Positions 49,901 through 58,922 of a stretch of DNA of 64,000 nt are shown here, one piece after another. This DNA comes from Candidatus Muiribacterium halophilum (lineage in GTDB: Bacteria > Muiribacteriota > Muiribacteriia > Muiribacteriales > Muiribacteriaceae): assembly GCA_002869225.1 (NCBI GenBank), contig PKTG01000130.1, forward strand, positions 1-64,000, written 5' to 3'. Numbering within the stretch: position 1 is the first letter of the stretch; the number at the start of each line of letters is the position of its first letter. The notes beneath the pieces are model-generated. The model was not told the origin of the DNA, ran no database searches, and saw only the letters and a list, made by a program, of their open reading frames with translations. Both the position numbers and the translations under genes were made by a program.

Positions 49901-51534
49901 CTGCTCCACCACTTTCGGCCGATACAACTTATGATATAAGAGTTGTTGCTAAGAATTCAATAGCTTCAAGGACTACTACTTTAGAAGATACTTACAAAAC
50001 AGATTATGCTGTTGATACTCCTTATAACCTTACCGTTCTTGACAAAGGTCTGGATTTTATATATCTAAGTTGGGAAATCGATTCCTTTATGTCTAATAAT
50101 GATCGTCCTGATACTTTCGTTGTAGAATGGGATACAGGTAGCAGAGTCGTATCTGGAGATACATACGAGATCTATATTGGCAGCCTTTTTAGCAGTACTA
50201 CATATAATATAAATGTAACTTCTGTTAATCCAACTGATACAGATCATGCAGTAAGTACCCCTACAAAAGCAGTCAAGACAGGTTCTATTCCAGATGTACC
50301 AATAATTACTGCAATAGATGAGATCACTTCTTCTTCAATGAAAATAGATTGGTCAGAAGGAAGTTTTACAGACTATTATATAGTTAGATTAACTGACGGA
50401 ACAAACGAGATCACCTCTAACGAGTTATCAGCTGTAACCGAATATACTATGACCGGTCTTGACTATAGAACAACTTACACTGTGGAAGTACAGGCTTATA
50501 ACACTTACGGATACAATAGTGGAGAGGCATCGAAAAAAATCACAACAAAAGCTAAATTCGATGTTTTTGAAGATAAGATAACAGGTGGTGCGATAAATAC
50601 CTCATCTCCATATAACCCTTATATTAGTGTTGCACCAAATGGTGATGTTGTATTTTCAAAACCTGGAAATATTGGAGATGGAACTGAACTTGTTTATAAG
50701 ATCTCTTCCGGTTCGACATCAATCACTGATATTACTTTAATACCTAACCCGGATGGAGGAGCTGATCCAACAGGTATTTGTATAAATGGATCAAATATTT
50801 ATTCAAATATACAAAGCACAGCATTAAATTTCCCTCATGCATTTACAGTAGCTGGTGGTAATGATGGTTCTACTGATGCTTATAATCTGATTTTGGATAC
50901 TATTGCTACCTCATGGGGAAATTCATATGATTTGATCTGGGATGAAACAAACACCTCGTTATATGCTATAAGTGAATATGGTGGAGATGCTGACCCTGAT
51001 CTTATTAAACTCAATGATATAGACGGTGCTGGAGATGGTTCACTTGAGATAGAGGTAGTTGCAACTGATACAGGTGCACAAAACCTTGCTTTAGACGAAG
51101 ATGGTTATCTGTTAGTGGCTAATCCAACTACAAAGATCATATCAATTTATGATACTAATAATATATCATCTACCCCAATTGGAACAATAAACCTCTCATC
51201 ATTCACTATAGATGGAGTATATGGTATGGCAACAAACTTTGATGGAACAACAAAATATCTTGTTGTCGCATGTGGCAATAAAATACTATTTTATTCTGGA
51301 ACCGGTTCGAGTTATACAAACGACCCAGACCTTACTTTAGATTCATCAAATCCATATACAACTACGGACCCAGATGATGGTCTATCAAGCGGATTCTCTA
51401 TTAGTGGAACAACTGTAGGAACAGGCGGACCAAGTAATGCTCGTGGTATAGCTACTCTTGAAAGTGGAGCAACGCCAGTATATATAGTAATTGATAGTGG
51501 AAATAACCAGATCATTAAAATCAAAGAATTTTAA
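46963..51534 (+). CDS. Large multi-Fn3 lipoprotein with C-terminal beta-propeller-like region
   Basis: MKKNTYYFFSILSLLIFLVIISIGCGGGS lipobox; ~12 Fn3-like repeats (YEIQVSSVNEFGES, YTIGIEAYNDFGY...); RBS GGTGGAGG. Start chosen at internal Met 46963. Confidence 0.9.
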   Translation: MKKNTYYFFSILSLLIFLVIISIGCGGGSELTIPAKEVVIRPSSPVSGEIINLYTETAEISWYASKEVEFFNVYVNGVLKKTISENEYSTSEVTTNNQKISYKLNDLKKDSSYIISVKSLSSKGVESDKSMIFQINTIESASIPVPPKSLTFVSSTLSSAKINFNEGQYAAKYQIYIDGLPYTLDSKPVYIFKAGTYEILNLNASTDYDITIKSINGYGYSDTSEVLEISTGSSPSKPTIPVVGTLLDKSVNIQWSSVLNATKYFVYIANISADPNAQLSLYSTVTNTTAIISNLSRGTTYDIAIKAWNKYGDSPYSDTIEITTKNIPSTPTGLAFTELTLTSFKISWPSVSTADSYKIYKNGLFYASVNASASTPSYTLGSLSSDSTYEIQVSSVNEFGESDKSTKEYVHTLSEDGDPPAIPAGFTITPSNIKPTSMIITWTTVPETSNYRVYYNDVYGNTNNTSYQIDNLTPDTSYTIGIEAYNDFGYTTKQTTTVSTLSEPLPVESIEVESKSKNFIKINWSEADGANKYFVYCRRTAPTTAVITEDTVEVTTYSFSGLTSGATFEITIYSSYNSNRQTSINSGSNENQIYVFTPSTPDTPIISGATNISQNSADVTWGSVSNADYYNVYRKRILTESTYSLASGSGTSLTTTTLSIDSLTVDSTYEILVTAVSITPTGEHLESAVQTNALSFKTLPNIPNPPNNLRYDGLTKDTDEIFVYWERPSSTDYYYVYAPGHNPERQKVLTEFVRLDDWSPSPGSIIPTSTTIEVSAYNYFDLNSGTSEILIPLDELTTPVIGIPYPDAVNTDTQMYVEWDTTEISTAYSYIIKLYDDDAASYVVLDNGQEEKALNNKYYTFTNLTSDNNYTVEVKKIKNGKGESFTASKSFATNSAPDTVVFEAITLADYSTKEIIINWDSATPHALLADYNTDTFEIYAKQSTSTTWKLIAEVEDDDIDTGGNNPAFTYTMNKLGDTGAAPPLSADTTYDIRVVAKNSIASRTTTLEDTYKTDYAVDTPYNLTVLDKGLDFIYLSWEIDSFMSNNDRPDTFVVEWDTGSRVVSGDTYEIYIGSLFSSTTYNINVTSVNPTDTDHAVSTPTKAVKTGSIPDVPIITAIDEITSSSMKIDWSEGSFTDYYIVRLTDGTNEITSNELSAVTEYTMTGLDYRTTYTVEVQAYNTYGYNSGEASKKITTKAKFDVFEDKITGGAINTSSPYNPYISVAPNGDVVFSKPGNIGDGTELVYKISSGSTSITDITLIPNPDGGADPTGICINGSNIYSNIQSTALNFPHAFTVAGGNDGSTDAYNLILDTIATSWGNSYDLIWDETNTSLYAISEYGGDADPDLIKLNDIDGAGDGSLEIEVVATDTGAQNLALDEDGYLLVANPTTKIISIYDTNNISSTPIGTINLSSFTIDGVYGMATNFDGTTKYLVVACGNKILFYSGTGSSYTNDPDLTLDSSNPYTTTDPDDGLSSGFSISGTTVGTGGPSNARGIATLESGATPVYIVIDSGNNQIIKIKEF

Positions 51535-51554
51535 TTAGAGATTGATTTAAAAAT

Positions 51555-51585
51555 AAAAAAGGGACTGATCATCAGTCCCTTTTTT
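51555..51585. terminator. Bidirectional intrinsic terminator
   Basis: AAAAAAGGGACTGATCATCAGTCCCTTTTTT. Confidence 0.9.
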
Positions 51586-51593
51586 CTATAATT

Positions 51594-52583
51594 TTATGAT
51601 ATGAATTCGGATGAATCTCCAACATTGACTTTATTATATCTATTTTTGAAAATCGCATTCTCTCCTATTAGCGATTCTGAAAGTAAAGCATTTTCAAGTA
51701 TTGCATCCTTATTTATAATACTTTCCCTTACTACAGAGTTTTTTATCTTCACTCCTGAAGCAATAGAAACATTTGGTCCTACAACTGAATTTTCGATTAC
51801 TACACCATCTGCTATTGCAACTGGTTTTTTTATAACAGCATTCTTAAAATTATAATCTTTTTCCTTAAAATATATATTTAAAAGCTGCCTGTTTGTATCG
51901 AGTAAAGTTTCTGGTTTCCCACAATCAAGCCAAAGAGGACAAAGAGCATCTTTAAAGTTGGCTCCTTTTTTTAACATTCGTGCTAAAGCATCGGTAAGTT
52001 GATACTCTCCTCTTGTCTTTATATTGTTATCATAAATGTATTTCAGACTTTCATGTAGGAGTCTAGTATTACTTATATAATAGATTCCTATAATCGCTCT
52101 GTTAGAAACAAATTTTTCAGGCTTTTCAACAAGTTCTTTTATCCTATTATTTTCACTTACAACAACTCCAAACCTTTCGGGATTATTGACTTCTGAGGTA
52201 ACTATCACACCATCTATATCAGGTAGCATTATCTTTTCAATATCCATCTCAAATAAAGTGTCTCCGAGCATTATAAGTACAGGTTCATCCAGATTATCCA
52301 TCTTATTCATCGCTACATAAATAGCATGACCCAAGCCTTTTCTTTCTTTCTGATAGACAAACTTTGATTGAAAACTATAATTATTCTGAATAAAATCTAC
52401 GATCTTATCACCGAGATAACCTACCACAAATACTACTTCTGTAAGATCCTTCAAATCCTTTATCTTATCTAATATATGACCAAGCATTGGTTTCCCGGCT
52501 ACCTGAACTAAAGCTTTGGGTACAGTATATGTATGTGGTGCAAGTCTTGATCCTATACCAGCAACTGGAACTATTATTTTCAT
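51594..52583 (-). CDS. Sugar-phosphate nucleotidyltransferase (NTP_transferase with left-handed beta-helix)
   Basis: MKIIVPVAGIGSRLAPHTYTVPKALVQVAGKPMLGHIL; C-term hexapeptide-like repeats. Confidence 0.92.
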   Translation of the reverse strand: MKIIVPVAGIGSRLAPHTYTVPKALVQVAGKPMLGHILDKIKDLKDLTEVVFVVGYLGDKIVDFIQNNYSFQSKFVYQKERKGLGHAIYVAMNKMDNLDEPVLIMLGDTLFEMDIEKIMLPDIDGVIVTSEVNNPERFGVVVSENNRIKELVEKPEKFVSNRAIIGIYYISNTRLLHESLKYIYDNNIKTRGEYQLTDALARMLKKGANFKDALCPLWLDCGKPETLLDTNRQLLNIYFKEKDYNFKNAVIKKPVAIADGVVIENSVVGPNVSIASGVKIKNSVVRESIINKDAILENALLSESLIGENAIFKNRYNKVNVGDSSEFIS

Positions 52584-53809
52584 TTAAAACTCCCCTTCAA
52601 ACCATCTTTGTATACTTCTTCTATTTTTACTTTTTGTATACTTCCTTCGATTGGTCTCTGATTGCTATTTTTTATATATACTTTTATGTAGTTTTCACTA
52701 TATCCAGTATAAAACTCATATTCATATTTTTCAACTAGAACAGAAAGTGTACTATTTATATATTTTTGAAGATATTTTTTAAGTACATGTGCTTGAACAT
52801 CTCTTAACTGAGATGCTCTTTCCTTTTTTTCTTTATTTGTAAGATATTCCTTCATATCATATGCTTTAGTCCTTTTCCTTTTTGAAAATGGAAAAGCATG
52901 AACAAGTATAGGTTTATTTTCTTTTATAAATTTGACACTTTGATTAAATTCTTCTTTAGTCTCTCCAGGAAATCCAGCAATAATATAAACAGAAAACTCA
53001 AATCTTTCGATTTTATCTTTTAAAGTTGAGATGAGTTCTTTAATTTTTTCAACCTTATAATTTCGTTTCATAAGTCCAAGTATACGATTATCTGCTGATT
53101 GAAGTGATAGATGTAAATGTGGTGCAAATTTTTTACTATTTGAGATAGCATTGATAAACTCATCGTTTATATCATCAGGCTCTATAGATGATATTCTAAA
53201 CCTTTGAATATCAGGGTTTTTTTCTATAATCTTGATAATATCGGATAGTCCTTTACCTTTGTAGGAATACTTATTGATATGAGTACCTGTCAATACTATT
53301 TCTTTATAACCATTTCCTGCAATAAATTCGATCTCTTTTTTAAATAGGTTAATAGGTTTTGAATACATCTTATTTCTCATAAGTGGAACAATACAATAAG
53401 AACAAAAGTTCTTACATCCTTCCTGTATCATAACAAATGCTCGTGAATGGTCATGAAATTCTGATAGATATTCTATGTTTTTATGATCTTTTTTAAAGAT
53501 CTCATAGATTTTTTCTCTTTCCCTTGTGTGAATCTTTCTATAACAATCTATATCTATATCCTCTTCAAAGCAACCTGATAAAATTATTTCCGAATTCGGT
53601 TCTTCTCGTTTAATACGATTTATGAGTAGTCTGGATTTTCTTACCGCATTATTTGTTAATGAACACATATTGACAATAATATAATCAGGTTTTTCATCAG
53701 AATATTTCAGTCCTATCTCCTCAAGATTCTCTCTAAGTAAAGATGAGGTGTACTGATTCACCTTACAACCGAAGGTATATATTTTGAAAGTGATTTTTTT
53801 GTTTATCAT
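52580..53809 (-). CDS. mtaB: tRNA t6A37 methylthiotransferase MtaB (MiaB-like family)
   Basis: KIYTFGCKVNQYTSSLLRENLEEIG; rSAM QEGCKNFCSYCIVPLMRNK; FPGETKEEF. The longer ORF start at 53860 lies inside a 5' duplication/insertion, so Met 53809 is preferred. Confidence 0.9.
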   Translation of the reverse strand: MINKKITFKIYTFGCKVNQYTSSLLRENLEEIGLKYSDEKPDYIIVNMCSLTNNAVRKSRLLINRIKREEPNSEIILSGCFEEDIDIDCYRKIHTREREKIYEIFKKDHKNIEYLSEFHDHSRAFVMIQEGCKNFCSYCIVPLMRNKMYSKPINLFKKEIEFIAGNGYKEIVLTGTHINKYSYKGKGLSDIIKIIEKNPDIQRFRISSIEPDDINDEFINAISNSKKFAPHLHLSLQSADNRILGLMKRNYKVEKIKELISTLKDKIERFEFSVYIIAGFPGETKEEFNQSVKFIKENKPILVHAFPFSKRKRTKAYDMKEYLTNKEKKERASQLRDVQAHVLKKYLQKYINSTLSVLVEKYEYEFYTGYSENYIKVYIKNSNQRPIEGSIQKVKIEEVYKDGLKGSFK

Positions 53810-53938
53810 AGTTTTATAAAGGTGTCCTTTCGGTGTGGTCAGGTCGAGTATGCATAGCATTTTCTTGGGATCGACTCTGACCCCTACTATTACAACAGAA
53901 GGTATATATTTTGAAAGTGATTTTTTTATTTATCATAG
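53763..53938. repeat. 49-bp direct duplication (53763-53811 and 53890-53938) flanking a palindromic insert
   Basis: TTACAAC[C/A]GAAGGTATATATTTTGAAAGTGATTTTTTT[G/A]TTTATCATAG, 2 mismatches in 49; insert contains GGTCAGGTCGA...TCGACTCTGACC. Confidence 0.93.
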
Positions 53939-54209
53939 ATAGTATAATAAAGTTATTGTTTGCTGAAAGCAAACAAGTTATTGCTTAAATTTTATTTAAC
54001 CAAGTTATTGATAGTATCTATCAAGTTATTGTTTGCCTTGAAAACAAGTCTCGGATTTTATTTAAATAACAAAGGTTTTAGGGGTTAGGGTCGGATTCTT
54101 TGTTAATAAAACCTTCCCTCATACCTCACACCTCATCCCTTATCCCTGGTTTCTATTACCCGTTTCGCTTCACGCTTTACACTTTACAAAAATCTTTCTT
54201 TTCCATGTT

Positions 54210-54905
54210 TTACTGCATTTCATATCTAAGTATCGATAGAAATACTAATGCTGCGGTCTCTGTTCTTAATACATTTGCTGGTAATTTTACAGGTATAAAA
54301 CCTTTTTCTTTTAATTCTTGTATTTCTTCTATTGCAAGTCCTCCTTCACTACCAACAATAAAATTTACAGAATTTATATTTCTATTTTCTTTTATTACCT
54401 GTCTTAAATTGTTATCTGCTTCATGCCATAATATTAGATTTAGTCCTTCTGCTGGTTTTATATCTGATATATCAATAATATCTTTTATCTCTGGCATATT
54501 AGGGTTATGACTTTGAATACATGCTTCTTTTGCAATCTTTTTAAAACGTTCTTTTTTCTTCGATTCATATTTAGAAACTGAATTTTTGGATTGGAAAGGA
54601 GTGATTGAGTCAATCCCTATCTCAACTACCTTTTCTATAATATATTCAAATTTCTTCTTCTTTGGATACCCCTGATAAAGATTAACTTTTATTTTAGTTT
54701 CGAATATATCTTCCTTATCAAGTATTTTAAATTCAGCTCTTTTTTTCGATAATTCTGATACCTCACAAAGATATATAGCATCATCAAAGACAATTCTTAG
54801 TCTTTCATCACTATTAAGTCTAAGTACTTTTAAATGGGTTAGATCATCTTTATTATCGATTATCAGTTTATCGTTTTCTTTTCTATCAGCAAAAAAGAAA
54901 AACAT
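54210..54905 (-). CDS. rsmE: 16S rRNA (uracil1498-N3)-methyltransferase
   Basis: FEYIIEKVVEIGIDSITPFQSKNSVSKYESKKKERFKKIAKEACIQSHNPNMPEI; FIVGSEGGLAIEEI; LPANVLRTETAALV. Confidence 0.95.
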   Translation of the reverse strand: MFFFFADRKENDKLIIDNKDDLTHLKVLRLNSDERLRIVFDDAIYLCEVSELSKKRAEFKILDKEDIFETKIKVNLYQGYPKKKKFEYIIEKVVEIGIDSITPFQSKNSVSKYESKKKERFKKIAKEACIQSHNPNMPEIKDIIDISDIKPAEGLNLILWHEADNNLRQVIKENRNINSVNFIVGSEGGLAIEEIQELKEKGFIPVKLPANVLRTETAALVFLSILRYEMQ

Positions 54906-54919
54906 CTCGTTCTCCTATT

Positions 54920-55127
54920 AAAAAAAATTTGGGATTTGCGATAAAACTGGATTTTGGATTTTGGGAAAATTATAACCGCAACTCCCCACTCCCAATTCCA
55001 AATTCCCCACTAAATAAGCAGCAAATTCCAACCCCAACGAATTTTATATTTCTCTGCATTAGTCCACATTACCATTTTACCTAAATACCTTATTACCTTA
55101 GTACACGTTTCGCTTAACGCTTTACGT
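54920..55127 (-). repeat. Mosaic intergenic repeat, copy H
   Basis: GATAAAACTGGATTTTGGATTTTGGGAAAATTATAACCGCAACTCCCCACTCCCAATTCC...CGTTTCGCTTAACGCTTTACG. Confidence 0.75.
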
Positions 55128-56198
55128 CTAGGTAAACTTGATCTTAACATTTTTAAATAATACCTTTACCACAATAAGAAAAGGTATTGAAAGAAACATA
55201 CCTATTATTCCACCATACATACCACCGGCAATTAAAAATAGAATCACAAATACTGGTGATAGATCTAAAGTTGAGGATAGTATCTTTGGTGAAAGCAAAA
55301 AACCATCAACAGCCTGAACTATCATAACAAGAATGATTATTTTAATTATTGCTATAAGAAGCTCCATAGTAAAACCAAGTTTTAAAATAGAAAATAGTAT
55401 TGCAATAACAGTACTTACAATAACTCCTAAATATGGTACAAGATTAGAGATCCCAGCTAAAACACCTAAAAGCAATGGGAAATCAACTCCGATTATAAAA
55501 AATCCTATACCCATTAAAAATCCTAATATTATACAAATAACCAATTGTCCTCTAAAAAATTTAGATATCTCTTTTTCTATTTGAATTACTATTTTCATTG
55601 CCTTGCCTTTACCTGGTAATTCCCAATCCATAAGAACGGATACTATCTTTTTAAAATCTAACATAAAATAAAATGTTATAACAGGTAAAGTAAAGACCCA
55701 CATAAAACTAGAAATAAATTTAGAAATATTGTTTGATATCATACTTCCAGAATATTGAATAAAATCTTTAAACTTATCCATTATAAAGTTCACTATATCA
55801 CCTTGCGAGACATTGATCTTCTGAAGAAAATCATAAACTATTACTGTCTGCTTACTGTTAGATATCTTATCTATTGTATCTTTAAAGTTTTGGCTGTAAG
55901 TCCCTATCTTTTCCTGGAGAGTACCAACTTCCTGTAAAAGCGAAAGAATCAACGGAAGAACTATTAGAACAAGAACAAGCACCATCAAAGCCCATATAAT
56001 AACAACCGATATTGTTCTGGATACTTTTTTCTTTTCTAATTTTCTAATAAGTGGTTCAAACATATAAGCAAAGAAATATGAGATAAGAAACACTAATAAT
56101 AAAGACTTATAAAAAACAAATAATAGAGCTGACACAATAATCAGCCCTATAATAAAAAGTATTTTTGATAATCGATTTTCAATATTTATCGTCAGCAT
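55128..56198 (-). CDS. AI-2E family transporter (permease)
   Basis: Multi-TM; FFRGQLVICIILGFLMGIGFFIIGVDFPLLLGVLAGISNLVPYLGVIVSTVIAIL; GMYGGIIGMFLSIPF. Confidence 0.92.
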   Translation of the reverse strand: MLTINIENRLSKILFIIGLIIVSALLFVFYKSLLLVFLISYFFAYMFEPLIRKLEKKKVSRTISVVIIWALMVLVLVLIVLPLILSLLQEVGTLQEKIGTYSQNFKDTIDKISNSKQTVIVYDFLQKINVSQGDIVNFIMDKFKDFIQYSGSMISNNISKFISSFMWVFTLPVITFYFMLDFKKIVSVLMDWELPGKGKAMKIVIQIEKEISKFFRGQLVICIILGFLMGIGFFIIGVDFPLLLGVLAGISNLVPYLGVIVSTVIAILFSILKLGFTMELLIAIIKIIILVMIVQAVDGFLLSPKILSSTLDLSPVFVILFLIAGGMYGGIIGMFLSIPFLIVVKVLFKNVKIKFT

Positions 56199-56463
56199 CT
56201 TTTAGACTTTCGTAGTAAAGGATCTTTTCATCGACCGCTTCAGCCACTTCCTCCAACTCTATAATTGATTTTTTTAGTTGTTTGATCCTTTCTTTCGATA
56301 GTTCATCAAACTTTTCTTTTATCTTAAGTATTTCAAGAATACAATTCTTATATTTCTTTATCTCCATATCAAGTATTATTTTTCTTAAATTAAAGAATAC
56401 TGCAATAAGAAGAAAACTTATGATTAAATTAACAATTGTAAGGATTAGTACATAGTCAGTCAT
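56179..56463 (-). CDS. Small membrane/coiled-coil hypothetical protein
   Basis: TM + helical; overlaps downstream gene by 20 bp. Confidence 0.6.
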   Translation of the reverse strand: MTDYVLILTIVNLIISFLLIAVFFNLRKIILDMEIKKYKNCILEILKIKEKFDELSKERIKQLKKSIIELEEVAEAVDEKILYYESLKDADDKY

Positions 56464-56480
56464 ATGTTATATCTTCCATT

Positions 56481-57506
56481 TTATGATTCTTTTAATTTAA
56501 CTACGACTTCCTGTCTTATCTCGTTGTACAACTCATCATTTTCTTTTAAATAACCAGATACATTGTCTTTTCCCTGACCTAGTTTATTATCTTTATAGGA
56601 ATACCATGATCCAGCTTTGTTTATTATATTATGCTCTACTGCAAGATCTATTGTCTCGGAATAAGGACAAATACCAATACCGAAAAGAATGTCAAATATA
56701 GCAGCTTTAAACGGCGGAGCAACTTTATTTTTAACAACTTTTGCTTTAACTGTATTTCCTATTGAAGAATCACCAACTTTTATAGTTGTCTTTCTTCTTA
56801 TATCTATCCTTACGGATGAATAAAACTTTAATGCTCTTCCACCAGGAGTAGTTTCAGGATTACCAAACATAACTCCTATTTTTTCTCTTATCTGATTTAT
56901 AAATAATGCAGTTGAATTAGATTTTGAGATTATTCCTGTCAATCTTCTTAAAGCCTGTGACATAAGTCTTGCCTGAAGTCCGACAAAAGAATCACCTATC
57001 TCACCTTTGATCTCAGCAGCTGGTACAAGAGCTGCTACTGAGTCTATAACAACAATGTCGACTGCTCCACTTCTGATAAGCATTTCAGCTATCTGAAGAG
57101 CTTCCTCTCCACTTGTTGGCTGTGATATAAGAAGATCTTCAACATTCAAACCAATCTTTTCTGCATAAGTTGGGTCAAAAGCATGTTCAGCATCTATAAA
57201 TGCAGCAGTTCCACCAGTTTTTTGACATTCAGCTACAGCATGCATAGCTAGAGTAGTCTTACCTGAAGATTCAGGACCAAAGATCTCAACTATTCTACCT
57301 TTTGGAAATCCACCCACACCAAGAGCTCTATCTAAAGCAAGCGAACCAGTTGAAATAATATCCATTTCTGTCTTTGTAGGTTTATCACCAAGTTTCATTA
57401 TAGCACCACTACCAAAGTTCTTTTGTATTTGTGATATTGCAAGTTCCAGAGCTTTGTTTTTACCTGATTGTTTAGATGTTTCATTTTCTTTCTGAGTTTT
57501 AGCCAT
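56481..57506 (-). CDS. recA: Recombinase RecA
   Basis: [57 protein letters not shown]. Confidence 0.99.
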   Translation of the reverse strand: MAKTQKENETSKQSGKNKALELAISQIQKNFGSGAIMKLGDKPTKTEMDIISTGSLALDRALGVGGFPKGRIVEIFGPESSGKTTLAMHAVAECQKTGGTAAFIDAEHAFDPTYAEKIGLNVEDLLISQPTSGEEALQIAEMLIRSGAVDIVVIDSVAALVPAAEIKGEIGDSFVGLQARLMSQALRRLTGIISKSNSTALFINQIREKIGVMFGNPETTPGGRALKFYSSVRIDIRRKTTIKVGDSSIGNTVKAKVVKNKVAPPFKAAIFDILFGIGICPYSETIDLAVEHNIINKAGSWYSYKDNKLGQGKDNVSGYLKENDELYNEIRQEVVVKLKES

Positions 57507-57530
57507 TGTTTCCCCCTTCTCTTGTTAAAA

Positions 57531-57775
57531 GCAGGGATTTAAAGCTGGTGTTTGGGATTTGGTGTTTGGGAAATTCAAGTCCTTTCCTAATTCCTAAATC
57601 CTGTTTCATCCCTAAATCCTGTCTTTACTGCTTTTATATATTTTTTATTTAATTAATTTTATTAAAGCTGTGATTTAAAGCTGGGTTTGGGGATTTGGTA
57701 TTTGGGAATTTCAAGTCCTTCCCTAAAACCAAATTCCAGTTTCTTCCCAAAATCCTGCCTTTGATATTTTAGCAT
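57531..57775 (+). repeat. Mosaic intergenic repeat, copies I and J, in direct orientation (136-bp offset) upstream of recA
   Basis: GATTTAAAGCTGG at 57536 and 57672, each followed by ...TTTGGxATTTGGTxTTTGGGAAxTTCAAGTCCTTxCCTAA... Confidence 0.85.
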
Positions 57776-57984
57776 AATCGCACTTTTAATAAAAACGAAT
57801 ATTTACTAAAAATTCAGAATTGAAGCTATAAAAGAGTTTCCCGATAATTTACCGAAATTATTTTACCTGAAGACATTTAAAACCAGAATGTAGAAAATCT
57901 TTTTTTAGTTGCTTTCACCGTTTCCTGTTCTAATGTTCCCAGTTTCTACCCGTTTCGCTTTACGCATTACGCTTCACGAAAATT

Positions 57985-58458
57985 TCAACTGCTTTTATTG
58001 AGTTCCTCCAATAAAAAACTTATTGCTTTTTTCGTAGTCTGCTCCCTAATCGACTCTCTATCACCCATAAATCGATACTCACAAACTTTCGTTTCATCTG
58101 AGTAATAAATCCCTATAAAAACTGTTCCAACTTCTTTTCCTTCCAATGAATCAGGTCCTGCAACACCTGTTGTGGAAATCGATATATTTGTATTTAGTGA
58201 TTTTGCACAGTTTTTAGCAAGATATTCAGCTGTCTCATAGGATACCGCGCCTTTTTCTAAGATTATATTTTCAGGAACATGAATTAAATTTATCTTTAAC
58301 TCAGACGAGTACGCCACAATAGAACCTTTAAAGAATTTAGAAGCTCCTTCTAATGAACAGATTGTTGATGATAACATACCACCTGTTAAACTCTCACAGG
58401 TTGATAAAGATAAGTTTTTTTCAATAAGAAAATGCTTTAGGCATTGTAGATTTTCCAT
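57985..58458 (-). CDS. CinA C-terminal (nicotinamide-nucleotide amidase, PncC-like)
   Basis: LSTCESLTGGMLSSTICSLEGASKFFKGSIVAYSSELKINLIHV...STTGVAGPDSLEGKEVGTVFIGI. Confidence 0.93.
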   Translation of the reverse strand: MENLQCLKHFLIEKNLSLSTCESLTGGMLSSTICSLEGASKFFKGSIVAYSSELKINLIHVPENIILEKGAVSYETAEYLAKNCAKSLNTNISISTTGVAGPDSLEGKEVGTVFIGIYYSDETKVCEYRFMGDRESIREQTTKKAISFLLEELNKSS

Positions 58459-58922
58459 ATATATCCAGCAAATTTAAGTATACAATTAGCAAATATTCCA
58501 GCTACAAAATCATCTGCCATTATACCTATACCACCTCGAACATTTTCCAGACCCGATATAGGATATGGTTTTGCTATATCAAATATTCTAAAAAGAACAA
58601 AGCCACCTATAAGGTAATAAAAGAAGTATGGACCAGCTAAATTTAATCCCCAGAAAGTAACAAGGATTCCTGTAAATTCATCGATAACTATAAATCCAGG
58701 ATCTCGTTTTCTCTCGTTTTTCTCTATAAAACTACCTGAAAGCCACCCAATCACAAAAAGAACTATTATCAAAAGATTATAATAACCATCACTGGTATTC
58801 AGATTGAAATAATAAAGATAATATACAAATAAAGTTGCAACTGCTGAACCAGCTGTACCCGGAGCGAAGGGAAAATATCCTACCCCAAATACTGAACTTA
58901 AAATATATGAAAGTATTCTCAC
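58437..58922 (-). CDS. pgpA: Phosphatidylglycerophosphatase A
   Basis: FGVGYFPFAPGTAGSAVATLFVYYLYY; DPGFIVIDEFTGILVTFWG; GIGIMADDFVAGIFAN. Confidence 0.93.
   Translation of the reverse strand: MRILSYILSSVFGVGYFPFAPGTAGSAVATLFVYYLYYFNLNTSDGYYNLLIIVLFVIGWLSGSFIEKNERKRDPGFIVIDEFTGILVTFWGLNLAGPYFFYYLIGGFVLFRIFDIAKPYPISGLENVRGGIGIMADDFVAGIFANCILKFAGYIWKIYNA

Noticed and set aside
53810-53860. Extended mtaB N-terminus (MLCILDLTTPKGHLYKT)
   Set aside because: Encoded by the palindromic insert; MiaB-family proteins begin near the (I/V)xTxGCxxNxxxS motif, so Met 53809 is preferred.
57985-58458. Truncated cinA
   Set aside because: Stand-alone CinA C-terminal (PncC-type) amidases of this size are normal.
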